DNA of 64,000 nucleotides. Source: Lepidostoma basale. Taxonomy: Eukaryota > Arthropoda > Insecta > Trichoptera > Lepidostomatidae. The stretch covers positions 868,001 to 932,000 of the forward strand of contig JAHDVF020001365.1 of NCBI GenBank assembly GCA_022606425.2, read 5' to 3'. A program made the position numbers and the translations under genes. Below the pieces are notes generated by a model that made no database searches, was not told the origin of the DNA, and saw nothing but the letters and a program-made list of their open reading frames with translations. The stretch's first letter is position 1. Every line of letters begins with the position of its first letter. Of the stretch, positions 39,490-49,671 are shown piece after piece.

Positions 39490-39575
39490 ATAATAATTAA
39501 ATAAACGATTTTTGAACAACTTCCACTTTTGTCTTTATTTCGAAACGACCGGTTTCGCCAGAATCGAAGGCATCA
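39490..39575 (-). repeat. H3 hammerhead element, half copy
   Basis: ATTAAATAAACGATTTTTGA, CTTCCACTTTTGTCTTTATT and CGACCGGTTTCGCCAGAATC keep one arm and part of the hammerhead (GAAAC, CG, GTC). Confidence 0.68.
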
Positions 39576-39964
39576 AAAGATTTTCATATCGTTCGGAGTT
39601 GGTTCTCTACGTTTTGCAAACTCCACGCGATCCTTGCTCTATTGCAGATTATTTTGACGATATAATTTATCGGTATGTTGATGTTTCTTTGCTCATCGAT
39701 TCTCTTGACAGATCGGACCGTTCTAAGAATCGCTAATCATCTAATTTCCTGCCGTCACTCTCGTCTCAAAATCACCATCCGTTTATCAAAGCTCTTATAA
39801 TCGTAAACAAATCATCGAACCCGTCTTTATGTATTAAGTAGGCACTTGAATTCTTGATGGATTGAAAGAGGCTACTTTCTAATGACTGGCGGGTACTTGA
39901 TTTTTGCTATTAATACAAACAAAATATTCACAATTGATCTTTAAAAAATTGTAAATATCCTTCT
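39576..39964. other. unassigned stretch
   Basis: No repeat end or coding region supported. Slightly less AT-rich than its neighbours. Confidence 0.4.
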
Positions 39965-40048
39965 GGCAAACAGAATTTGATAACTGACTGATCATCACGC
40001 CGTTTCCCAGGAAGAGTAGGTGCCGTCGATGGATCACCATATTATTCC
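39965..40048 (-). pseudogene. LINE-A 3' end, decayed
   Basis: GATAACTGACTGATCATCAC, then CGTTTCCCAGGAAGAGTAGG and GATGGATCACCATATTATTC correspond to the tail and 3' blocks of LINE-A. Confidence 0.6.
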
Positions 40049-40306
40049 ATTTTACTCGCCACTCGAATCCATTTTACTCACCACTTTTTCAAAATATTTA
40101 TGGTCTCATTTATGTAGCATCTCTAGTTTTCAATGAAAAACAACTTGTTTTTAGTTATTTAAAATATATATGGTGAATTTGATGGTGGTGTTGTTAAAAA
40201 ATTCACAATATGAAAAAATAAACATATGGCCATTAAGAGTAGGATCTATAAAACATGCGTAACACTAATAATATCACATGGCGTTGGAGCAAGGGAGGAC
40301 ACGTCG

Positions 40307-42038
40307 CACATAGGTGGATTTGAATGATTTAGGCGGTCAAAATTATTTTACGGTGTATTTTGACTTCAAATCATAAATATAATCGTAAAAAATTGTCCTT
40401 AGTAAAAAAAATATTTTTTCCCAGCCAAAAATATAAAAAAATACAAAATTTCGAGGAAAATTTTTTTTTTATTACAAATTTTACAAACAAAAAAAAATCT
40501 AGTTACAGATTAATAATTTTGGTGCAAATAAGTATTTTAAATATTTTTATACGTTTATGGACAAATTTTAATCCATGTCTGAAATATCGGATTCGGTATT
40601 TGGTACAGCTGGTAGTAACATATTCATTGTTTCAGGGCAAAATGAACCTGGTTTGATCGTTTTTTTTTGTTTGTTTCATGCTACTTAAAAGTGGATCTGA
40701 ACTCGATAATAATCTATTATATATATCAAGGTTGCATTCCTCTCTCGAGAACTTTCTTGCGTAGTTTTCGCGGTATAATCGAAAGTGCTTATTTCTGGCT
40801 TCTGCTGCCTCTCCCGATAACTGTCCTATGGGTAATAAGGCATTTTCAATCACAGCTGCATCATGAATCAATATTTTATGCATGGTCGGAGACATTGGGT
40901 GCCAACTATATAACTCGACATACAATTTCGCAGTTGCCATGGCATATTCATCAAATCGTTATATTTCCCGTAGTATTTTCGAAGCATCCCCTTTCCCTCG
41001 AGCCTGTAATGTTGTTTGCGCTGCATGAACGATTACTTCTTTATTAAGTGAATAAGGTATTTCCTCCGTTTTTTTTTCTTTTAGTCTTCTCACTAGAATC
41101 TTCAAATGATTTAGAAGGCCAACCTGGTCGAGTTTGCTTGTTTGCTGAAAGTTCAAATGTTCCTCCTAACCACTTTTCATTAGTTTTAAGAAACATTGCT
41201 TCTTTTCTATGGGCTTTCGACCATTTTTCTTTCATTGATGTTTTAAAATATGCAAATCTTTGTTTGAAACTGCTTAGATTATCTGGAGTGTCACCACAAC
41301 AGGACAATAGGTGATTTTTTAGATATTTAATTTTTTCATCTAAATTAGGTAAATCTTGCTGCTGCATTTGATCGTAAAGATATTTACGGCTTACGGTTTT
41401 TGTACCCGATGTACCAGATATACCTAAAATTGAGAAAATCAAACTTTATTACATTTTAAGAAAAAGTTGTTAAAAATAGTGATGTGATCCTTTTAAAAAA
41501 AATAACTATAATTTGGTCAACTGCAGCTATCCGCAGACAAATTTTATGTCATTAATTAGTCAAATATAAGAAGTATACAGTACAGGAACAAACATTACGC
41601 GATAGGACGCGATAATATAACAAAATGTCTTGTAAACTTGAAAATTAAGTAAAAATTTCATTACTAGACCACCTTTTTTTGAAGTTCTACAAATAATATA
41701 AAATAACTTTTAAAGTATGTTAAACACATCAACAAATATTGATTCTTACCTGAATTATTCGAATCCATAACGATAACTGTGAAATATTAGGTGGACAAGG
41801 CAAAATTCTCCTTGTTTAATGTTTACACTGAGAGCGCTAAGAACAATGACGACGTGCACTTCGTTAGGCGGACAAGTTTCAACCACCTGCGCGCGCACAC
41901 GGTCAAAGGTTCGTGGTTGGGGATGGTCAATTATTGTTACTGGGACATTTCTTTGGATCTAGGATTTTTTTGGTATTTTTAACATCGTTTTTGAAATTTG
42001 ACTTATGACCGGCTAATTCTTAACAATCCACGTAAGTG
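40307..42038 (-). mobile_element. Transib-1 DNA transposon, internally deleted
   Basis: 1732 bp element flanked by CGTCG (40,302-40,306 and 42,039-42,043). TIRs of about 36 bp: CACATAGGTGGATTTGAATG on the left, CACTTACGTGGATTGTTAAG on the right (complement). CAC ends with GC-rich 5 bp duplications are the Transib hallmark. The transposase remnant is on the minus strand. Confidence 0.9.
40569..41768 (-). pseudogene. Transib-1 transposase remnant (RAG1-related)
   Basis: Exon 1 is 19 nt (41,750-41,768, MDSNNS plus one base) before a GTAAG donor, and exon 2 starts at 41,423 after TTTTAG. Exon 2 encodes GISGTSGTKTVSRKYLYDQM, then YFKTSMKEKWSKAHRKEAMF, NEKWLGGTFELSANKQT and RPGWPSKSFEDSSEKTKRKK. 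After a large internal deletion it rejoins near 40,940 in MPPT-like sequence (SPTMHKILIHDAAVIENAL, LPIGQLSGEAAEARNKHFRL, YNRLLSSSDPLL). The E of EARNK aligns with the catalytic Glu of RAG1/Transib (NES-GNK region). Both catalytic Asp regions are gone. A one-base shift near 40,640 separates the acidic tail (TESDISDMD). Confidence 0.85.
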
Positions 42039-42200
42039 CGTCGGAAGGACTTCCGAAATGGAGATATTGAGAATGATAGCAGGCAAGACACTTAGAGAAT
42101 AAAATAGTTATGTGAGGCTGAGGATGTTATAAGATGGAGTAGACAGCGATGGAGAACTGGTATGGTCAACGAGACTGAATCTGATTGGGTAAAGAGTCAT

Positions 42201-42418
42201 GCAAAAAAATATTGATTGTATAGGGTGTTTTTTCAGAGGTATACAACACATATTCAAAATTAAAAAACACATTAAAATAATGTTAATGTCTATGATATTG
42301 GCTTTATTTAATAGATAATTTTATGCCATTATTGTTTAGATATGATTTCGGGTATATGAGCGCCACGGCTAGCTCGAATGAAGCGCAATCGTGAAATCGC
42401 GAAATTTAAAGACGTATA
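42201..42418. other. unassigned stretch
   Basis: AT-rich, no supported feature. Confidence 0.4.
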
Positions 42419-42915
42419 ATATTAAATAAGAAAGCTAAAATATTCAAGCCCAATAACATAGACCTAAACCTCCGAAAACAACTAATAAAAACGTTGGTGT
42501 GGAGTGTCTTACTATACGGCTGCGAGACTTGGTGCCTGGGCGAAAGAGAGCGCAAAAGGCTGGAAGCGTTTGTAATGTGGACCTACCGACGAATTGCCCA
42601 TGTTTCATGGAGGGACCACGTTACAAATGAGGAGGTTCTCAGCAGAATTGAAGAGAATAGGCACATTTTGAACACCATAGCGGAGAGGCGCGCGAGATGG
42701 ATTGGTCATGTGTTGCGACACGAATGTTTCCTGCACGATGTATTGGAGGGAATGGTCAAAGGATCTATTGGCAGAGGACGACCTCGCCAAGAGTACCAAG
42801 ATCAGATTTGCCGAGATATGGGCTGCACCTCTTATGCGGAGTTGAAGAGAGTTGCCGAGGACCGAGCGGAGTGGAAGAGGAGATGCGTCGCCTTGCTGCA
42901 GACCAATCTTTAGAT
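42419..42915 (+). pseudogene. non-LTR LINE C-terminus, intact frame
   Basis: Open from LNKKAKIFKPNNIDLNLRKQ through LIKTLVWSVLLYGCETWCLG, LEAFVMWTYRRIAHVSWRDH, VTNEEVLSRIEENRHILNTI, AERRARWIGHVLRHECFLHD, GSIGRGRPRQEYQDQICRD, AEDRAEWKRRCVALLQTNL and stop. The LLYGCETW...R...W.D..TN..VL......R...W.GH.LR...GRP...DR..W pattern is complete for this LINE C-terminal domain. About 164 codons without a stop make it the longest clean LINE remnant here. No reverse transcriptase upstream. Confidence 0.85.
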
Positions 42916-43332
42916 TGAGACCGGAGAAAAGAATATTCAATTGATTGAAGCAGAAAATATTTAAAAAGTAATCATATTAAAGTACATTCTTCTTCTTCTC
43001 TCCTAGCCATATCCCATTAATTTGATTTGATTTGATATGGCCAAGCTTCTCAGTCTTGGGCCATCTTGCTCTAATGTTAATATTATAGTATACATATGAG
43101 CAATACCAATTTATGTATTTATCTTATTCCCCTTGATCGCATCTTAATGCCTCTGAATAGAACAAACAATCCAGCGTACGTGTTTTGTGCTTATTTAGTT
43201 TATCGATTTCAAGTAGCTCTTGTAAAACAAAATGGCCGCGCGACGTGACTCACAAGATGGAGACCACAAGACGAAATGCATTCGACAAGGGTCATATACC
43301 GAATATCATTCCACACGGAAAGACTTACGATT

Positions 43333-43695
43333 ATAACTAACTAACTAAAACATCACACCGTTTCTCCGGAAGAGTAGGCTGAGAGCGTGGACCGCCACAC
43401 TACCCGACACACCTCTCTAGATTTCTCCACATTCATACAGCGATCATGTACGCACGTCGATTTTTCCGACTTCAAACATGGCTGACCTTTAAAATTTGAT
43501 TAATTTGGTTATGACTCTGTTCTACATTCACATCATTAACGTATACTTTCTTGACTATCCTTTTTTATCCATCGTTCTATGTGTTTAAACCAACGCGGTG
43601 ATCCTTTTATAATTTTGTTCAAAATGCTTTCTTTCACTTTACAAATTTTCCAGATTTCTGCATTTAAAATTCTATCATTCATCGTTTTACCACGC
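43333..43695 (-). pseudogene. LINE-A fragment, degenerate
   Basis: Tail AACTAACTAAAACATCACAC, blocks CACATTCATACAGCG and GTACGCACGTCGATTTTTCC, a gap at the KTWH box, then the frame 43536-43853 with MNDRILNAEIWKICKVKESI and LNKIIKGSPRWFKHIERW. Confidence 0.75.
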
Positions 43696-43734
43696 ATACG
43701 TGTAAGGGAACACATATTTTTTACAAAAGAGAGA

Positions 43735-43935
43735 GAAACACACAAGGGTTCCCACCACATACCACCCGAGGCTGTTATAGGGCGCAGCGGCACCTTTTCG
43801 TCAGCCTTCCTCATACACTTTCTAGGCCTGTCCCGTCCATCCGGGACATACATTTAATTTACGCAAAAAACAATGAGATTCCATGGCACATTTACTCTAC
43901 TTTGTATTTCCTTCTGTGTTCCACAGTTCCATACG
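43735..43935 (-). repeat. dispersed repeat R5
   Basis: Second copy of R5 (GGTTCCCACCACATACCACC, GAGGCTGTTATAGGGCG, CGTCAGCCTTCCTCATACA, TCCGGGACATACATTTAATT). Adjacent to LINE-A as at 5.3 kb. Confidence 0.6.
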
Positions 43936-44019
43936 CAAATTTCTATTTATTAAAAAAGATAGAAATAATAATGCTTATAACAATATTCAAGATCTATTGG
44001 CCCCAAATAGTGTCAAATG

Positions 44020-44325
44020 CCGTTCTCTGGACAATGGCAGGCGAAAAGCCAATTAGAAAACACGTCGCTAGACGCAAATGGCAGTGAATCGGTCACACTC
44101 TGAGACGGAACCCAGCCTGCATCGCTCAGGGTGCACTAGACTGGTCCCCTATGGGGGGAAAAAAGGAAGCGAGGCAGACCTAGAGCCACCTGGAGAATAG
44201 CCCTACTGGACGAGGTCAAAGCAGCAGGCCTCACGTGGGATGATGTTAGGCATCAGGCATGCGATAGAGTCGGGTAGAGAAGGTTTCTTGAGGCCCTATG
44301 CACCACGGAGGTGTGACAGGACAAG
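44020..44325 (+). pseudogene. RTE-like LINE C-terminus
   Basis: Encodes MAGEKPIRKHVARRKWQWIG-like sequence (one stop), HTLRRNPACIAQGALDWSP, then KKRKRGRPRATWRIALLDEV, KAAGLTWDDVRHQACDRV and RFLEALCTTEV. The R.W.W.GH.LRR...A..W.P...RRRGRPR.TWR....E....G..W matches the C-terminus of RTE-group elements. Confidence 0.72.
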
Positions 44326-44774
44326 AAGAATAAGATAACAATCTTTTAAAATAGGGTCTTACCACCTAGGTTTAAACATTATAAACATTAAGAACTATTC
44401 ACATGGGGGGGAAATAGGAATCTCATCTACGAGTATTTATTCTGTTTCTCATCCTTCTTCTATCAGTTATTCGCCTCCATACATAAGGATTGCATCTAAA
44501 ACTTCATTGCGAACGGTCATTTTTGCTTTCATTGATAAGTTCTTATTTCCAATATAATTTCTGGTTCGTTCTGGTTGTTTTTATCAACGCAAATACCTTC
44601 AAACTCTCCCCGTGGAATGAATGCCCATGTATTTTATGTCTCAGCACCGTATAGAAATTGTTTATCTTTGCTATTTCCTTATTATTGCGAGCGTGTTATT
44701 ATATTGTTTATAAGCAAATGAACTTGGCCAGTACAGTTAATAAGACCAGGGCAATGGCAAAGTTTATTATTCGA
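44326..44774. other. mostly unassigned, decayed LINE-A inside
   Basis: At 44,440-44,545 the order TATTTATTCTGTTTCTCATC, CCTCCATACATAAGGATTGC, AACTTCATTGCGAACGGTC resembles the 5' breakpoint region of minus-strand LINE-A, but is strongly diverged. The rest is unassigned. Confidence 0.4.
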
Positions 44775-44975
44775 AATGATAATCAAATGATTTTACTGAA
44801 ATCTCTTGATGGAAGATCATTTTATTAAAAAATTGAACGATGTTTTTTAATTACTTCCACTTTCGTATTTATTTCGGTTTCGCCAGGCTCGCTGGCATCT
44901 ACAGACTGGGCTCTCGAAATAAAGACGAAAGTTGAAGTGGTTAAAAAACATCGTTTTATTTAATTATTAGTTGAA
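44775..44975. mobile_element. H3 hammerhead foldback, decayed pair
   Basis: Same outer sequences as the 27.4 kb element (AATCAAATGATTTTACTGAA, GAAATCTCTTGATGGAAG, then AAAACATCGTTTTATTTAAT at the right), but the hammerheads are damaged: GGTTTCGCCAGGCTCGCTGG remains on the left and the right one is mostly deleted. Confidence 0.7.
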
Positions 44976-45046
44976 ATAATGAAAGGGTCGTAAAGATGGT
45001 TTGGACACATGCAAAGAATGAGTGAAGAAGGTATATGTAAACGACG

Positions 45047-47253
45047 CACAGTGGGGCCAAAATATGAAAAGGTGTCATTAACTCATAGAGGCTATATATA
45101 TAGTTATAAATCAAAGGATTTAATGTAATTAGGTAGGTTAATGAAAATAAGAGACAATGTCATGAATACTAACACTTTATTTTTCCAATAACAATGAAAT
45201 ATGTGTCAAATACTGTCTATTTATTTTTATAAGCTCGTTAAAGTCATTTTTTATTATTTTTAATAACGTAAAATGCAGCTTAGTTTTACATAATATATAC
45301 GTTTCTTGAAAGAACGTCGATTTTTCCCTTCATAAATACACACCAATATTTTTTTTTACTCGTTATAAGATATTTCTGAGACACCATCATTGTCATCGGA
45401 TTCATCATTTTCGCTTTGGCTGGAGGACCCTGTAGATGGAGGTATTATCAGATCCAAAACGTCTTTGGGGAGTCTAATTAGCCTCTTTTTCGGTATTTTC
45501 CTCTTACTAGTTATTAAAGGATCTGATGAGAGTAAAAGAAAATTAAAAATATCCCTGTTTGAATTCGTTCTGCTGTATTTCCTCGAGTGGTGTTCCCAAA
45601 ACTTTTTAAAATCTTTGTTACGTGCTTCCTGCGCTTCTTCGGTTAATTGACCAATCGGCAATATTGATGTTTTTACTATTTCAGGTCCGTGTATTAAATA
45701 TTCGTGAAGTGTGGGTGGCATATTACACCACGGATATTTTTCTTCAAAATATCTGGCTGTATGTAACGCATACTCCCGGTATTTTTCCACACTAATTTCA
45801 TGACCACATGATATAACTATTAAAAAGGTGTACATTTTTCTTATTAATTCTATATCTAAATTGATTATTTCTGCAGACACCTCTGCATTTAAAAAAAAAA
45901 ACGCCTGGCGGTATTTCCATCGTTTGTGTTACCAAAGCCCGGTTTTGGTTTGTCCACGATCAAACCTAGTTTTTCTTTGAAATGAGCTTGAATTTTTTTC
46001 TTAGTTTCTTCAACGATTTCCTTGTCTGTCCCTGGAGCCTGCCATTTTTTTATAGGCAGTTTGTACGCCAAATGGAGAAGACTATTAAAAGTGCTAAAGC
46101 ATCTTCTGTTGACATGGAAACGTTTCCAAAAGACTCCCTGGAAGTTTGATGAGATTTACCTGAACCTGTTGGAACAGATAAAATACCTCGAACCAACTTT
46201 GAGGCATCTGTCTGTCCTGCAGCTATAAGTTCCATATGTGTTGCGTAAATTAAGTCTGGCAGAGATGCAGAATTCCTCAGATTAACCGTCTTTTACCGCT
46301 TCACCCTTTCTGTACTCTCCTCAAAAGGAATCATCGGGCGACCGCCACATGTTTTTGTAGCGCGAATGAAAGAAACGGATGTATCAAGCCACGTTTTAAT
46401 AACATCGAAAAATCTTTCTTTCATCCAGTGAGCTAATTCCCATCATGATTTATAATCAAATTTAAACCGAATAATTTTTTTCGTACTTTTTCCTAACTCA
46501 TCAACACACCCTGTCCGTTTTATGATTTCTTTTTGCAGGAAATCAATCTGATTCTCCAATTTTTCTTTTCCGGAACTCTTCATAAGCGTAATTAATTGAT
46601 GCTTTGTCATGAACAAAGTGCTGGAGCTGGTGCCTAGGTATGCGAGAAAAAGAAAAACAGAATAAGATACAAAATTGGTGTATTTTTTTTTCATTTTTGG
46701 TTATTCGAAATGTGCTGTTATTATAAAAAGGTGCAAAAAGTGGCAAAAAATAACATCATATCAATAAAGTACAACAACTACTTATTATAAATCAATTAAA
46801 ATACTTGCGGGATTCATCGGGATTCCATACTAAATCTCTAAATGTTTTTTTAACATAACAAAAACCTCTGTATCATTTTAATGCGAAATCGGTTTAATTT
46901 TTTTACATTTAAAACATGCCGTAATTACAATTAATTTAACTCAAAAAAGAGGATACATACCTGACGTGTAAGGTTCCATACTAAAACTTTAAAATTGTTA
47001 TCAATAATACAACGAAAGAAATGTTAGAAACTAGGTGTTGCGCTGACTTGAAATAACGGACGTGTAACCTCTACGAGTAATCGGCTCCGATTGAGGGGTG
47101 CTAGAGCGAACGTGTCACAGTCTAGCTTGTCTATCTGCTCGTGATCATATGCTAAATATATCTGAGTCATCATATAATAACAAAGCGTTTAATGAATCAT
47201 AATTTTTATTTTTTGGGTTTTTGTATGAGAAATCTGAATCCTGCCCCATTGTG
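45047..47253 (-). mobile_element. Transib-2 DNA transposon, internally deleted
   Basis: 2207 bp, ends CACAGTGGGGCCAAAATATG and (complement) CACAATGGGGCAGGATTCAG, target duplication CGACG (45,042-45,046 and 47,254-47,258). The left terminal heptamer CACAGTG equals the consensus V(D)J recombination signal heptamer, in keeping with the common origin of RAG1 and Transib. The transposase remnant is on the minus strand. Confidence 0.93.
45356..46979 (-). pseudogene. Transib-2 transposase remnant (RAG1-related)
   Basis: Exon 1 is 19 nt (46,961-46,979, MEPYTS plus one base), followed by a GTATG donor; exon 2 starts at 46,633 after TACCTAG. It reads GTSSSTLFMTKHQLITLMKS, a stop near 46,443, AHWMKERFFDVIKTWLDTSV, TKTCGGRPMIPFEESTERVK, LPDLIYATHMELIAAGQTDA. 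A deletion leads to YKLPIKKWQAPGTDKEIVEE, HFKEKLGLIVDKPKPGFGN, TNDGNTARRFF, a frameshift in a T-run (about 45,895), then YREYALHTARYFEEKYPW, MPPTLHEYLIHGPEIVKTSI, LPIGQLTEEAQEARNKDFKK and FLLLSSDPLITS. The E of EARNK is the catalytic Glu; both Asp regions are deleted. The acidic tail ends SEISYNE. Confidence 0.87.
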
Positions 47254-47489
47254 CGACGTGAACGGAACTTAAAATAGATGAAGACCGAGGAAAACGTGGC
47301 ACGATCAAATCAATCAAATATTGAATGTCGGTCACGTGAGGAGTCGGAGAAATCGACGTGCGTGCATGACAAGATGTATGAATGTAGAGGAATCGAGAGA
47401 AGTATGTCAGGACAGAACAGTGTGGCGTTCGATTCTTTCTGCCTACCCCTCCGGGGAGACGGCGTGATGGTTAGTTAGTTAGTCATCTT

Positions 47490-47920
47490 AACTTTTATCA
47501 ACAGACTTTTGTTCGATATAACTAATTTTAGCGCGCACTGTTCCAAATTTGAAAAGTTCGATTTCTCATTACTGGGTTGGCATGTTGCTAAGTCGTTAGC
47601 CCTTCGATTTGATTGACGGCGTTATTTTGATAAATCAGACGCCTGTTGGGCGCTGGTGGAAACAGATTGGTCAGTTTAATTGTAGGCTGGGCGTGCCGAG
47701 TGGTCAGCGCTTGTCCATCAATCGCCGAGTCGTATTGTCGAGCCCGTCTCGTGTTCTGGCTCGCGCGTTACTATGCCTTCTTTGTGAACAAATCGAGAAT
47801 CATTGTGTCTATAGACGTACTCACAGTCACATAGCATTGATTGATGGCGCATTTACTATGTCATTTCCAATGAGATATTATATATAATCAATTCTTCGTT
47901 TTCTCAATGACAGATTTTAT
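47490..47920. other. unassigned, less AT-rich stretch
   Basis: Patch with GGGCGCTGGTGGAAACAG, CTGGGCGTGCCGAGTGGTCA and CGAGTCGTATTGTCGAGCCC. The phrase GTGCCGAGTGGTCAGCGCTT is A-box-like, but no B box or tRNA fold follows. No product recognised. Confidence 0.35.
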
Positions 47921-47924
47921 TTAT

Positions 47925-48395
47925 TTATTTATTTATTTATACATGATACACAAATGAGACATTACAAACGATAAAACGTTTAGGCAACTCATTTGGACAT
48001 TAAACGGTGATACAAAGATAAGATAAAACAACATGAGACCAAAAAATCATACATATCAGAAGGAATCCAAATATGTCGACGTCAGTAAGGCAGTACTCTT
48101 TCCAGAATTTGCAATATTTTATTATGAATACTGCCTCACTGACACTGAATATGTCCAAATCCGAGATGATTAGATTCAGCGTCCGAATTGCTCTTCCTAC
48201 TGGCATCACCAAAGGCAGGTTGTTTCTGCGTGTCGGCGCTGTCGCAGTTATCAGGAACAAAAAGACCTATTTGCCCCAGAACATAGGGGTTCTCAATAGA
48301 GCCCCGAATCAGTTTGAAAAAATGTGTTAACAGTAATCCTTCCCTCCTCAGTTCTATGGAGTTATACCCCAGCATACCCAAGAGAAATGCCGTCT
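47925..48395 (-). pseudogene. jockey-type LINE (LINE-C) C-terminus
   Basis: Minus strand encodes GMLGYNSIELRREGLLLTHF, FKLIRGSIENPYVLGQIGLF, then RRNNLPLVMPVGRAIRTLNL and IISDLDIFSVSEAVF. The 3' tail is (AAAT)n, seen as TTTATTTATTTATTTAT at 47,921-47,940. Same group as the copies at 4.1, 50.5, 52.3 and 55.7 kb. Confidence 0.75.
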
Positions 48396-48414
48396 TCTTA
48401 TTGTGTAGGGATGG

Positions 48415-49665
48415 TCATAGAAAAGACTATATAACTGTCAACTGCATTGATGCCATATATAAATGGATGGCATCAAACAAACTTAATATAAATCCATCCA
48501 AAACGAAATTTCTCTGGACTTCTTCCGCAAAGCGTCAACATCTTATCGGAAATTCTTCAATTTCTACAGCTGACAATGATATCGTTACCAAAAACTTCAC
48601 AAAGCTTCTGGTTGTTTATCTTGACCCAAATCTGTCCCTAATATCCCAAATTAACAACGCAGTTGGCTTTATTAGTTTATTTATTTATTTAATATTATGA
48701 AATGCTTCCTAAACCTCGTCCTTTGTCCTACATGCCAAAACTGAACTCCACATTTGTTTCCCATCCTACTTTTGTCTCCTCTGCCTCTCCTGTTCTTCCC
48801 GCTGTATATTCCTGTAGTGTATCATTCTTTTTATCTTTTATATAATGTTCCTAAAATGTTCATGTATTATATATTATGCTTATTTATTCGGAAAGTACAG
48901 CGGAGCATAGAAGTAAGATGGGGTAGATTAAATGTGGTCTGGCACCCCCTTGTTGTTGCCGTCTTTAAATGTAAGTCCCGGATGGACCGGGGACAGGCCC
49001 AGGGAGTGTACGAGCGAGGCTGGCAAAAGGGCGCCGCTACGACCTATAACAGCCTCGGGTATGTGGCGGGAACTTCTATGTCCCTAAAAAAAAACGCGGT
49101 TAGCGTTAGTTTTTTCAAGACGGTTAAAATCTGTCATAAGGAGTATTCCCCGTGACACTCTCAAAACTCTTGTAAATTCCTTCATTGTGTCACGACTTGA
49201 CTATTGTGATTGAATTTATGCAAACATTCCAAAACAATGCAGCAGCAAGACTCATTAAAGGCATTCAAAAAAGTCCCATATAACACAACATCTCAAAGAA
49301 CTTCACTGGCTTAAAAGTCCATAAAGATTCCAGTATAAACTCTGCTGGACAGTCTTCAAAGCGCTACATGGAATGATACCAAGCTATATATCCAAACTCT
49401 GTATAACGGACAGCCTAAATACGAGGAAATCTACACTTCGCTCAGCGAACTCCTCGGCAATCGGAAGATTAGTTGAGACGAAGCGTTGCCCTAGCACAAA
49501 TTTCAGGGAACGAGCCTTTGCGGTAGCCGGTCCATCAGCTTGGAACAATCTCCCTTCATACCTCAGATGCATACCTTAATGATCCGACAGATTTCAGATC
49601 TAAGCTGAAAACCCATCTTTTTCGTATTTCATACCCAACTTAAAACTTATATATTTTGTTCTTTT
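48415..49665 (+). pseudogene. CR1-like LINE, 3' half of RT region
   Basis: Left piece 48,415-48,680: INCIDAIYKWMASNKLNINP-type sequence, SKTKFLWTSSAKRQHLIGN, LLVVYLDPNLSLISQINNAV. Right piece 49,115-49,665: FFKTVKICHKEYSP, LVNSFIVSRLDYCDCIYANI, HLKELHWLK, then frameshifted NFRERAFAVAGPSAWNNLPS and FRSKLKTHLFRISYPT. It includes the WM..NKL..N..KT.F and LG.YLD..L..Q.N segments of the CR1 reverse transcriptase end. Interrupted at 48,680-49,115. Confidence 0.8.
48680..49115. mobile_element. insert in CR1 carrying R5 repeat
   Basis: Foreign segment splitting the CR1 copy, starting in TTTATTTATTTATTTAATAT and containing R5 at 48,890-49,090 (GATGGACCGGGGACAGGCCC, ACCTATAACAGCCTCGGGTA). TTAGTTT occurs at both borders and may be a 7 bp target duplication. 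The element itself is not identified. Confidence 0.5.
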
Positions 49666-49671
49666 ATAATA

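Larger units (their letters stand above)
40170..42200 (+). pseudogene. RTE-like LINE fragment split by Transib-1
   Basis: Left piece 40,170-40,306 encodes GEFDGGVVKKFTI, a stop, KNKHMAIKSRIYKTCVTLI and ISHGVGAREDTS. Right piece 42,039-42,200 encodes, after a one-base shift, EMEILRMIAGKTLRE, a stop, then more decayed sequence. Without the Transib the text runs REDTSE, matching the ARADT...EMKTL...MIAGKTL order of the 34.8 and 57.9 kb copies. Confidence 0.8.
44978..47488 (+). pseudogene. LINE-A copy split by Transib-2
   Basis: Pieces 44,978-45,046 and 47,254-47,488. The left one ends GAAGGTATATGTAAACGACG and the right one starts CGACGTGAACGG. With one CGACG removed the codons read VYVNDVNG, the normal LINE-A text. 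Right piece: EDRGKRGTIKSIK-type frame, RRACMTRCMNVEESREVCQD region and SILSAYPSGETA-type end with a TTAG tail. Confidence 0.88.

Noticed and set aside
45047..45090. Full recombination signal (heptamer, 12 or 23 spacer, nonamer) at Transib-2
   Set aside because: The heptamer CACAGTG is there, but I see no ACAAAAACC-like nonamer at 12 or 23 bp, so only the heptamer is claimed.
47609..47887. 92-codon frame with a Ser/Arg-rich sequence as a host gene
   Set aside because: No start context, splice sites or recognisable domain; kept as unassigned.
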